Origin: JADCCX01 sp031431475
GTDB lineage: Bacteria; Pseudomonadota; Alphaproteobacteria; Rhizobiales; Beijerinckiaceae
DNA: 64,000 nt
NCBI GenBank assembly: GCA_031431475.1
Contig: JANPDL010000019.1
Location: 1-64,000, forward strand
Reading direction: 5' to 3'
The first letter of the stretch is position 1. Each line of letters starts with the position of its first letter. The position numbers and the translations under genes are program-made. Shown here piece by piece: positions 8,798-17,302 of this stretch. Under the pieces are notes generated by a model that saw only the letters and a program-made list of their open reading frames with translations, searched no databases and was not told where the DNA came from.

Positions 8798-9745
8798 TTG
8801 CGAACCTCCGCGCGATACCGGATTGACGTTTTGCCCACAGCTCTCACCCGCAGCTTTCGCCTTGTCACCGGCAATGCCTATGTGATGCTGCTTCTGACCA
8901 CACTTCTGTGGGCCGGTAATGCGGTCGCCTCGCCGATGGCGGTTGGGCATCTGTCGCCGATGACCCTCGTCCTGCTGCGCTGGATGGTCGCTTGCAGCGT
9001 GCTGGTTGTGATTGCGCGGGAAGCCATGGTGCAGGACTGGCCCGTACTCAAGAAGCACTTGCCGTATCTGTTCTTCATGGGGGCGCTCGGCTACACTGGC
9101 TTCAATCTGCTTTTCTATGTTTCCGGCCATTACACGACCGCGATCAATATCGCGATCCTGCAGGGCACGATGCCTGTGATCATTATCGTTGCGGGTCTTC
9201 TTGTCTTTGGCGAGAAACCGACGGAGTTGCAGTGGATCGGAACGATTGTCACGATACTCGGTGTCGCTGCGGTGGCCAGCGGCGGCGATATCGCGCGACT
9301 CCTCAGCCTCAAGTTCAACTATGGCGATATCCTGGTCCTGCTCGCGACAGTTCTTTACGCCGGGTATGCGGCGGCCCTGCGCAAGCGTCCTCAGGTTTCT
9401 GCGCTCGGTTTCTTCGCCTTCATGGCGGGTGCCGCCATCGTGAGCTCGCTCCCCCCGGCCATCTACGAGATAGCCTCGGGACAGGCGATTTGGCCTACCT
9501 GGCAGGGTTGGCTGCTTATTCTTTATATCGGCCTCGGACCCTCGCTTTTGGCGCAGCTCATGTTCATGCGCGGCGTACAACTCATCGGCCCGACGCGAGC
9601 CGCTATCTTCACCAACATCGTGCCGGTGATGGGGCCGGTGCTCGCTGTTCTGATCCTTGGCGAAAAATTCAGCCTGCACCATGCGGTCGGACTGGCACTG
9701 GTGCTGGGCGGAATCGTCATTGCGGAGCGGGGGAAGGGTGCTTAG
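8798..9745 (+). CDS. EamA/DMT-family transporter
   Basis: 315 residues, about ten membrane helices arranged as two EamA repeats, with the usual family phrases LLTTLLWAGNAVA in helix 1 and RAAIFTNIVPVMGPVLAVLILGE in the second repeat (split here by position, about 265-290). These inner-membrane proteins export small metabolites; the substrate is unknown. The frame opens with TTG at 8798 after a GGAG about 9 bases upstream; a GTG-ATG pair near 8880 is another possible start but would shorten the N-terminus before helix 1. Its stop codon abuts the stop codon of the gene on the other strand. Confidence 0.82.
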   Translation: MRTSARYRIDVLPTALTRSFRLVTGNAYVMLLLTTLLWAGNAVASPMAVGHLSPMTLVLLRWMVACSVLVVIAREAMVQDWPVLKKHLPYLFFMGALGYTGFNLLFYVSGHYTTAINIAILQGTMPVIIIVAGLLVFGEKPTELQWIGTIVTILGVAAVASGGDIARLLSLKFNYGDILVLLATVLYAGYAAALRKRPQVSALGFFAFMAGAAIVSSLPPAIYEIASGQAIWPTWQGWLLILYIGLGPSLLAQLMFMRGVQLIGPTRAAIFTNIVPVMGPVLAVLILGEKFSLHHAVGLALVLGGIVIAERGKGA

Positions 9746-10339
9746 TCAGCGCGCTTGCCCGTGATATTCCGGGTTGGGCCGCATGTCGGTCGCTGACGCC
9801 ATCCGGTTTGACATGTTGTAGAAGCTGGCGACTGCCGCGATGTCCCAGATGTCGCGTTCGCTGAATCCCGACCCGCGCAGCACCATGCGATCGTCTTCCT
9901 CAATCGCCGCCGAAGCATTGGTGATGAGCACGGCGAAATCAAGCATGGCGCGCTCGCGCGGGCTCAAAGCTGCCGCGCGGTAATTCATTACCAAAGCTTC
10001 GCCCAGTTCCGGCTTGCCCGAGAGCTGGCGCACGGCGGCACCATGGGCGGTGAGGCAATAGAAGCACTTGTTTTCGGACGAGACGACGACCGCGATCATC
10101 TCGCGCTCCAGCTTGGAGAGACCGGAAGGAGCCAGCATCAGGTCATTGTAGAACGTGGCGAAAGCTTCCAGCTTCGCATTGTCATGGGCGTAGGCACGCA
10201 GCACATTCGGCACATAGCCGATCTTGTCCTGGCACTTCTGGAAATAGGCGGCCATCGCCGGTGACAGCTCGGCCTGCGGCAAATCAAGCGCCATGGGTTT
10301 TTCAGGTAGTTTTGCCGATTTTGCCGCCTGATTTGTCAT
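9746..10339 (-). CDS. Carboxymuconolactone decarboxylase/AhpD-family peroxidase-related protein
   Basis: 197 residues. The AhpD-like redox motif CFYCLTAHG (CXXC followed by His) sits in the middle of a helical domain preceded by LSKLEREMIAVVVSS; this pattern marks the peroxidase-related subfamily, which reduces peroxides through the paired cysteines. I start at the ATG at 10339, which has an AGGAG ribosome-binding site; the frame is open to 10474 but that extension would run into the divergent glutamate dehydrogenase start. Cytosolic. Divergent from gdh, convergent with the EamA gene. Confidence 0.82.
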   Translation of the reverse strand: MTNQAAKSAKLPEKPMALDLPQAELSPAMAAYFQKCQDKIGYVPNVLRAYAHDNAKLEAFATFYNDLMLAPSGLSKLEREMIAVVVSSENKCFYCLTAHGAAVRQLSGKPELGEALVMNYRAAALSPRERAMLDFAVLITNASAAIEEDDRMVLRGSGFSERDIWDIAAVASFYNMSNRMASATDMRPNPEYHGQAR

Positions 10340-10467
10340 TTTATCATCTCCTGCTGGATCAAATCTGTAACTGAGCCTCAGTTTTTTCACAAACCGAGTC
10401 TTTTGGGGTGTGATCGGATCATTTCGACTGTTAGACATTCGTCGTAGGACCTGCGGGGGAGACCGTG

Positions 10468-13400
10468 ATGCCAACTGCCAAATCCGGAACCGGGAGCTTC
10501 AGCTCGCTTCTTTTCGATCAGGTGGCAGCGGAGGACCTGGAAAGGGTTTTTCCGAAAGCGAAGGATGCGCTGGCTGCCAGGGCTTTGCGAAGGCTTGAGA
10601 AGCGCTCGCATGATACGGTTGTCGAGCTGACCGATGGTGCAAGCGTTGGCCTGACTGATACGCTGGTGCTAGAGGCGATCAACGATGACCGCCCCTTCCT
10701 GCTGGATTCGACGCTGGAAGAATTGCGCGAGCGCGGCATTGCGCCAAGGCTCGTGGCGCATCCCATCCTGGTTGTTGAGCGCGACAAGGTGGGCAAGATC
10801 GCGGGTGATCCCGCTATCGCGATCCCCGGTGCGAAGGGTCTCCGCGAGAGCTTCATCCACATTCACCTGCCGATGCTGCCTGCGGCGGAGGCGGCTGACC
10901 TGAAGGCCAGCCTCACCCGTGTTTACGATCATGTCCGCGAGGCGGTCGTCGATTTCGCAGCGATGCGCCATCGCCTTCTGGATGCTATCTCGGCCTACAA
11001 GAAAAATCCGCCGCCGCATGCCGTGAAGGATGTGGCCGAGGCGATTGCCTTTCTGGAATGGGCCGCTGCTGACCACATGACTCTGCTGGGCATGCGCGAG
11101 TATCAGTTGTCCGCTGATGATGCGATGCCTACCCCACAAGCCAAATCCGGTCTTGGAATCCTGCGTGATCCTGCGGTTAACGTGCTGCGTCGCGGGCGCA
11201 ATGAACTGACGATGACACCGGAAATCCTCGCCTTCCTGCGCGAGCCGCAAACACTCATCATCACCAAGGCCAATGTGAAATCGCTTGTTCATCGCCGGGT
11301 TCACATGGACTATATCGGGGTCAAGATTTTCGACCCGAAGGGCAAAGTCACGGGTGAATTGCGCATTGTCGGATTGCTGACAGCGACGGCCTACAACGAT
11401 CCTGTAACCAGCGTTCCCTATATCCGGCGCAAGGCCGAGTATGTCTTCGACAAGGCGGGATTTCCGAAGGACAGCTATTCGGCCCGGGCTTTGACCAACG
11501 TGCTCGAGAGCTATCCCCGCGACGAGTTGTTCCAGATCGCGCCGCAACAACTTGAGAGTTTCGCGCGCGATATTATGGCACTGGCCGACAGACCGCGCGT
11601 GCGGGCACTGGCGCGCGTCGACCGTTTCGACCGTTTCGTGTCACTGCTCGTTTATGTACCCAAAGACCGCTACGACAGTGAAATTCGCCGCAAGATCGGC
11701 CTTTGGCTGGCACAGACCTACAAGGGGCGCGTGTCCGCCGCCTATCCGTCGTATCCCGAAGGACCTCTGGCGCGCACCCATTTCATTGTCGGTCGCGATG
11801 AAGGCCAGACACCGGATGTCAGCCGGGTGACGCTTGAAGATGGTATCGCGGCCATTGTGCGGATCTGGAGCGATCAACTCCGCGAAGCGGCCATTGGTAA
11901 CCCTGCAGCCGCCGCATTGATCAGCCGCTATGCTGACGGTTTCGGTGCGGCTTACCGTGAGGCATTCACGGTGGCCGACGCGCTGGCGGATATGGCTGTC
12001 ATTGACCGGCTGATGCCGGAGCGTCCGCGTCTCGTGAACCTCTATCGCCGTCGTGCCGAGGAATCGCATCGCGCCAGCCTCAAGGTGTTCTCGCTGGGCG
12101 AGGCCGTGTCATTGTCTGAGCGCGTGCCGCTGTTGGAAGGCCTTGGCTTCAAGGTGATCAATGAGCGGACCTACCGCCTTTCGGGGCAAGGTGCCGAAGG
12201 AAAGGACGTCTGGCTTCACGACATGACGCTGGAACGTGCCGCAGGCGGCGATATCGATATCGAGGCCATCGATCCCCGCATCGAGGCGGCCCTGATGGCG
12301 TTGTTCCACGGCCTGATGGAATCCGACAGGCTCAACGCGCTGATTCTCGAAGCCGATCTGGCGTGGCGCGAGGCGGCGATGCTGCGCACCCTGTCGCGCT
12401 ACGCCCAGCAGATCCGCGCACCCTATGGACAGGATTACATCGCGGATACGCTGAAAAAGCATGCGGGTGTCGCTACGGCGCTTGTCGCGCTGTTTCATGC
12501 GCGCTTCGATCCGCGTTCAGCGCAAAAGGAACGCGCCGCACAGGAAGCGAAGGTTTCTGAGGACATCGATGCTCAACTGGCACGCGTGCAAAGCCTCGAC
12601 GAGGACCGCATCCTGCGCCTTTTCCGGAATCTGATCCAGGCGGCGGTGCGCACCAATTTCTATCAGCTCGGCGATGACGGTCGTCCGCGTTTCGTCATTG
12701 CGTTCAAGTTCGACGCCGCGAAGATTACCCACTTGCCTCTGCCGCGGCCGCTGTTCGAAATATTCCTGCATTCGCCACGCGTCGAAGGCGTGCACATGCG
12801 CTTCGGCAAGGTTGCACGTGGCGGTATCCGCTGGTCCGACCGGCCGCAGGATTTCCGCACCGAAGTGCTGGGTCTTGTGAAAGCACAGCAGGTGAAGAAC
12901 GCCGTCATCGTCCCGGTGGGTGCAAAGGGCGGTTTCGTGCCCAAATACCTGCCGCCTCCATCCGACAGGGCGGCCTGGCTTGCCGAAGGGACGGAGGCGT
13001 ACAAGATTTTCATTGCGACGCTGCTCACGCTGACGGACAATCTCAATGGCGAGACTGTCGTTCCGCCGCTGAACACCGTGCGGCATGATCCCGATGATCC
13101 CTATCTCGTCGTGGCCGCCGACAAGGGTACTGCGACCTTCTCCGATACCGCCAACGGGATTTCCGAAGCGCATCACCATTGGCTGGGTGATGCTTTCGCT
13201 TCAGGCGGCTCGGTGGGATATGACCATAAGAAGATGGGCATCACCGCGCGTGGTGCCTGGGAGGCCGTGAAGCGGCATTTCCGCGAGATCGATGTGGATA
13301 TCCAGAGCACGCCGTTCTCGGTCGCGGGTGTGGGCGACATGTCGGGTGATGTTTTCGGCAATGGCATGTTGCTCTCGGAGCAGATCAGGCTGGTCGCCGC

Positions 13401-15156
13401 CTTCGATCATCGCGATATATTCATCGATCCCCAGCCGGATACCGCGAAGAGTTTTGCCGAGCGCACCCGCATGTTCGCGCTGCCAAGATCAAGCTGGCAG
13501 GATTATGACAAAAGCCTGATTTCGAAGGGTGGCGGCATCTTCCCCAGGAACGCCAAGGAAATCCTGCTTTCGCCCGAGATGCAGGCGCTGCTGGAGCTTT
13601 CCGGCACCTCCGCCACGCCGCAGGAGATCATGAACGCCATTCTGAAGATGCGCGTTGATCTGATGTGGTTCGGCGGTATCGGCACCTATATCCGGGCGAC
13701 AACCGAGACGGATGCGGACGCTGGCGACCGCGCAAATGATCCCATCCGCGTCACTGGCAGCGAGTTGCGTTGCAAGGTGATCGGCGAGGGTGCCAACCTC
13801 GGCATAACCCAGCGTGGACGCATCGAAGCGGGGCGCGCTGGCGTGCGGCTGAACACCGATGCCATCGATAATTCGGCAGGCGTCAATTCCTCCGACGTCG
13901 AGGTCAACATCAAGATCGCCCTGTCGACGCCGATGGCTGATGGCAGGCTGACTTTCGAGACGCGCAATCCGCTGCTGGCTTCCATGACAGATGATGTGGC
14001 GAAGCTGGTGCTGCGCAACAACTATCTGCAATCGCTCGCGGTATCGCTCACCGAAATGAAGGGCGTTACCGACGTCGCCGACGAGAAGCGGCTGATGCAT
14101 GCGCTGGAAGCTGCGGGTAGGCTCGACCGCAAGGTGGAGTATTTGCCCGAGGACATGGTGCTGGACGGGCTGGAACGTGAGGGCAAAGGGCTAACACGGC
14201 CCGAGCTTTCGGTACTGCTGGCTTATGCCAAGCTGGCCTTCCACGATGATGTGCTGGCCAGCGATGTGCCGGATGATCCCTATTTCGCGGTGGAACTCAG
14301 GCGCTATTTCCCGGATGGTGTGCGCGTGGGATATCCTGATGCCGTGGACAGCCACCGCCTGCGCCGCGAGATTATCGCGACCGGGCTTGCCAATGCCGTG
14401 ATCAACCGCACGGGGCCGAGCGTGGCGGTGCGGATGGCGGAGGATACGGGGCGACCAGTCGCCGATGTTGCCCGTGCCTATGCGCTGACGCGCGATGCTT
14501 TCGGTGTGCTCGACGTGAACATGGCCATTGATGCGCTGGATGCAAAGATCAGCGGTAGGCTGCAGATGGAACTCTACGGTGCCGTGCAGCAGTTCACCAC
14601 GGATCGCATGATGTGGTTCATGCGCCATGTGGATTTTGCGCCCGGGCTCGCGACGCTTGTCGAGCGGTTCAAGCTTGGTGGTGGGATGCCGTTGCCGGAA
14701 GGTGAGAACCCGTGGCTGGCCAAGGGGGTTCCTGCGGAGCTGGCGGGGCAGATGCAACGTCTTGCTGCTGCGGTTGCTGTGCCTGATGCGACCCTTGTAG
14801 CGGAACGCGCCAAGGCCAGCGCTTTTGATGCCATGCAGACGCTGGCGGCGCTGGCTAACACGCTGGATGTACCGCGCCTTCGCCATGCGGCAGGTATGGT
14901 GGTTACGACGGACAGCTATGAGCGGCAGGCGATCATCCGGGCCATGGACGGGGTCGATTCCGCGTTGCGCAGTCTGGCGGTCGAGGCTCTGCGGGATGGC
15001 GGGACCGGCAATAGCGGCGTGGCGCTGTGGGCGAAGAAGCGCGAGGGTGATCTCGCTCGGGTCCAGCGCACGACGCGCGAGATGCTGGCCGGTCCGCCGT
15101 CACTGGCCAAGGTGAGTGTGGCAGCGGGTGCGCTGCGGGATCTCGACCGGGCATGA
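10468..15156 (+). CDS. gdhB: NAD-specific glutamate dehydrogenase, large (180-kDa) class
   Basis: 1562 residues, the length of the GDH180 family, which oxidises L-glutamate to 2-oxoglutarate and ammonia with NAD. The first ~700 residues are regulatory (ACT-like) and the catalytic part follows, with GAKGGFVPKYLPP (substrate-binding lysines), ARGGIRWSDRPQDFR and VIGEGANLG in the NAD-binding region. GTG at 10465 and ATG at 10468 are both possible starts; the ATG is better spaced from GGGGGAG. The last four bases overlap the next gene, so the MFS transporter is translationally coupled. The symbol is used for this enzyme class and not proven for this organism. Confidence 0.93.
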   Translation: MPTAKSGTGSFSSLLFDQVAAEDLERVFPKAKDALAARALRRLEKRSHDTVVELTDGASVGLTDTLVLEAINDDRPFLLDSTLEELRERGIAPRLVAHPILVVERDKVGKIAGDPAIAIPGAKGLRESFIHIHLPMLPAAEAADLKASLTRVYDHVREAVVDFAAMRHRLLDAISAYKKNPPPHAVKDVAEAIAFLEWAAADHMTLLGMREYQLSADDAMPTPQAKSGLGILRDPAVNVLRRGRNELTMTPEILAFLREPQTLIITKANVKSLVHRRVHMDYIGVKIFDPKGKVTGELRIVGLLTATAYNDPVTSVPYIRRKAEYVFDKAGFPKDSYSARALTNVLESYPRDELFQIAPQQLESFARDIMALADRPRVRALARVDRFDRFVSLLVYVPKDRYDSEIRRKIGLWLAQTYKGRVSAAYPSYPEGPLARTHFIVGRDEGQTPDVSRVTLEDGIAAIVRIWSDQLREAAIGNPAAAALISRYADGFGAAYREAFTVADALADMAVIDRLMPERPRLVNLYRRRAEESHRASLKVFSLGEAVSLSERVPLLEGLGFKVINERTYRLSGQGAEGKDVWLHDMTLERAAGGDIDIEAIDPRIEAALMALFHGLMESDRLNALILEADLAWREAAMLRTLSRYAQQIRAPYGQDYIADTLKKHAGVATALVALFHARFDPRSAQKERAAQEAKVSEDIDAQLARVQSLDEDRILRLFRNLIQAAVRTNFYQLGDDGRPRFVIAFKFDAAKITHLPLPRPLFEIFLHSPRVEGVHMRFGKVARGGIRWSDRPQDFRTEVLGLVKAQQVKNAVIVPVGAKGGFVPKYLPPPSDRAAWLAEGTEAYKIFIATLLTLTDNLNGETVVPPLNTVRHDPDDPYLVVAADKGTATFSDTANGISEAHHHWLGDAFASGGSVGYDHKKMGITARGAWEAVKRHFREIDVDIQSTPFSVAGVGDMSGDVFGNGMLLSEQIRLVAAFDHRDIFIDPQPDTAKSFAERTRMFALPRSSWQDYDKSLISKGGGIFPRNAKEILLSPEMQALLELSGTSATPQEIMNAILKMRVDLMWFGGIGTYIRATTETDADAGDRANDPIRVTGSELRCKVIGEGANLGITQRGRIEAGRAGVRLNTDAIDNSAGVNSSDVEVNIKIALSTPMADGRLTFETRNPLLASMTDDVAKLVLRNNYLQSLAVSLTEMKGVTDVADEKRLMHALEAAGRLDRKVEYLPEDMVLDGLEREGKGLTRPELSVLLAYAKLAFHDDVLASDVPDDPYFAVELRRYFPDGVRVGYPDAVDSHRLRREIIATGLANAVINRTGPSVAVRMAEDTGRPVADVARAYALTRDAFGVLDVNMAIDALDAKISGRLQMELYGAVQQFTTDRMMWFMRHVDFAPGLATLVERFKLGGGMPLPEGENPWLAKGVPAELAGQMQRLAAAVAVPDATLVAERAKASAFDAMQTLAALANTLDVPRLRHAAGMVVTTDSYERQAIIRAMDGVDSALRSLAVEALRDGGTGNSGVALWAKKREGDLARVQRTTREMLAGPPSLAKVSVAAGALRDLDRA

Positions 15157-16505
15157 CGGATACTGTCTATCCGCCGCGCCGTGCAGTTGCGGCGTGGGTA
15201 ATGTTCGACTGGGCGGCGCAGCCATTTTTCACGCTGGTGACGACTTTCATTTTCGCGCCCTTCTTCGCTGCCGCCATCGCGTCCTCGCCCGAGCAGGGGC
15301 AGGCGCTGTGGGGGTATGCCACGGGTTTTGCCGGGCTTTGCATTGCGCTGCTGTCGCCAGTGCTGGGGGCGATTGCCGATCAGGCCGGGGGTCGCAAGCC
15401 GTGGATTGCCATCTTCGGGTCGATGCTGGTGCTGGGCTGTGCCATCCTGTGGTTTGCGGTGCCGGGATCGCAGAATGCCGTCGTCATTGCGTTGTTTGGC
15501 TATGCCATCGCGCTGATCGGGGCGGAGTTCGCGACTGTCTTCAACAACGCCATGATGCCAACCCTCGTGCCGCCAGAGAAGATCGGGCGGCTGTCGGGAA
15601 CAGGCTGGGCGATGGGCTATCTCGGTGGGCTGATGAGCCTTGCTCTCACGCTGGCGTTTTTGGCGTCGAACCCGGCCAGCGGCAAGACGCTGCTGGGAAT
15701 CGCCCCATTGTTTGGCCTTGATGGCATAGCGCGGGATGGTGACCGGTTCACCGGGCCGCTGTCGGCCGTGTGGTTCATGGTCTTCGTGCTGCCGATGTTC
15801 CTGCTGGTGCCAGATCGCCCGAAGCGCATGGCTTTGGGGGATGCTGTCAGTTCCGGATTGTCGCGGCTGAAGCAGACAATCCTCTCGCTCCGTGACAAGC
15901 GCGGTTTGGCGCAGTTCCTGCTCGCCAACATGATCTATGCCGATGCGCTGGTGGCGCTGTTTGCCTTTGGCGGAATCTATGCGGCTGGTGCCTTCGGCTG
16001 GGGCAGTATCGAGATCGGCGTGTTCGGCATCCTGCTCACGGTCACGGGCACGCTGGGGGCCTGGCTGGGTGGCAAGCTGGATGACCATCTGGGCTCCAGG
16101 ACTGTGATCGCGGGCAGCCTGATCATCCTGATGCTGACCTGTCTGGGCATTATGGGGACCACGAAGGAGAGTATCTTCTTCGTGTTTCCAACAGTGGGGC
16201 CGCTGGCCGGGCGGGGGCTTTACGGCTCCACGCCCGAGCGGGTCTATGTCTTGCTTGGTCTGCTGATCGGGCTGGTGGCAGGGCCGGTGCAGGCGGCGTC
16301 GCGCTCATTGTTGATCAAGCTCGCGCCGAGGGACGATATCGGCCAGTATTTCGGGCTGTTTGCCCTGTCAGGCAAGGTCACGAGCTTTGTCGGACCGATC
16401 CTTGTGGCTGTGGTGACACAGATCAGTGGTTCGCAGCGGGCAGGGCTTGCGGTGCTGCTCGTGATGTTTGCGACGGGGTTTGTGCTGCTGCGCAGGAGTG
16501 AATAG
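15153..16505 (+). CDS. MFS transporter, UMF1/Atg22-like family
   Basis: 450 residues with about twelve membrane helices. The N-terminal AAWVMFDWAAQPFFTLVTTF and the later TGWAMGYLGGL segment are typical of the bacterial UMF1 family, related to the yeast vacuolar amino-acid effluxer Atg22. The ATG overlaps the glutamate dehydrogenase stop (ATGA), which implies coupled translation and suggests a link to amino-acid or glutamate metabolism; that link is inference. Followed by pgeF after 8 bases. Confidence 0.85.
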   Translation: MTDTVYPPRRAVAAWVMFDWAAQPFFTLVTTFIFAPFFAAAIASSPEQGQALWGYATGFAGLCIALLSPVLGAIADQAGGRKPWIAIFGSMLVLGCAILWFAVPGSQNAVVIALFGYAIALIGAEFATVFNNAMMPTLVPPEKIGRLSGTGWAMGYLGGLMSLALTLAFLASNPASGKTLLGIAPLFGLDGIARDGDRFTGPLSAVWFMVFVLPMFLLVPDRPKRMALGDAVSSGLSRLKQTILSLRDKRGLAQFLLANMIYADALVALFAFGGIYAAGAFGWGSIEIGVFGILLTVTGTLGAWLGGKLDDHLGSRTVIAGSLIILMLTCLGIMGTTKESIFFVFPTVGPLAGRGLYGSTPERVYVLLGLLIGLVAGPVQAASRSLLIKLAPRDDIGQYFGLFALSGKVTSFVGPILVAVVTQISGSQRAGLAVLLVMFATGFVLLRRSE

Positions 16506-16513
16506 AGAGAACC

Positions 16514-17290
16514 ATGCTAAGGCCCGTCACATGCCCGCAATTGTCTAGCATTCTCGCCATTCGCCACGGCTGGTTCACACGCGAGGGTGGTGTCTCCGAA
16601 GGGCCACTCTATGGCTCACTCAATGGCGGTCTTGGGTCGCAGGACGAGCGTGCCCATGTCATCGAGAACCGTCAGCGCATGGCGTCGCATTTTGGCGTTT
16701 CACCAGAGCGCTTTCTCAGCGTGTGGCAAGTGCATTCGCCGGATGTGATTGCGGTCAGCGGCCCGTGGCAAGGCGAGCGCCCCAAGGTGGACGCACTGGT
16801 GACGGCGACGCCGGGCCTTGCTATCAGTGTCGCAACAGCTGATTGCGGTCCGGTGCTGTTTGCCGACGCGAAAGCCGGGGTTGTTGGCGCTGCCCATGCG
16901 GGATGGCAGGGTGCTTTCAAGGGTGTGCTGGAAGCGACCATCGAATCCATGGAAAAACTGGGGGCGAAAAGGGCCGATATCACGGCCGCCATAGGCCCGA
17001 TGCTGAGCCAGAAGAACTACGAAGTCGGTCCCGAGTTTATCCAACGCTTTCATGCGCAGAAGGTTTCGAACGCACGATTTTTCAGGCCATCATCGAAGCC
17101 GGGTCATGCCATGTTTGACCTGCCGGCCTACAACGCGATGCGGCTGAAAAATGCGGGCATCGGTATCGTGACCGATATTGCGTTGTGCACCTACGATGAT
17201 GAGAAGCGCTTTTACAGCTACCGACGCACAACGCATCGGCAGGAAGCGGATTATGGGCGGCTTATTTCCGCGATCGTGATCGTCTCCTGA
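16514..17290 (+). CDS. pgeF: Peptidoglycan editing factor PgeF (YfiH/laccase-domain family)
   Basis: 258 residues. The family zinc-type ligands are visible: His in VWQVHSPD, Cys in ATADCGPVLFAD and His in GAAHAGWQGAFKG. PgeF removes wrongly incorporated L-serine from UDP-MurNAc precursors and so keeps peptidoglycan composition correct; older annotations call it polyphenol oxidase or laccase-like. Cytosolic. Third gene of the gdh-MFS-pgeF run, starting 8 bases after the MFS stop, with an AGAGAG ribosome-binding site. Convergent with kup. Confidence 0.9.
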   Translation: MLRPVTCPQLSSILAIRHGWFTREGGVSEGPLYGSLNGGLGSQDERAHVIENRQRMASHFGVSPERFLSVWQVHSPDVIAVSGPWQGERPKVDALVTATPGLAISVATADCGPVLFADAKAGVVGAAHAGWQGAFKGVLEATIESMEKLGAKRADITAAIGPMLSQKNYEVGPEFIQRFHAQKVSNARFFRPSSKPGHAMFDLPAYNAMRLKNAGIGIVTDIALCTYDDEKRFYSYRRTTHRQEADYGRLISAIVIVS

Positions 17291-17302
17291 CAGAAGTCCG
17301 GT

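Noticed and set aside
14916..16088. Minus-strand open frame of 390 codons
   Set aside because: Opposite the end of glutamate dehydrogenase and the MFS gene; composition is Gln/Arg/His-rich with no motif.
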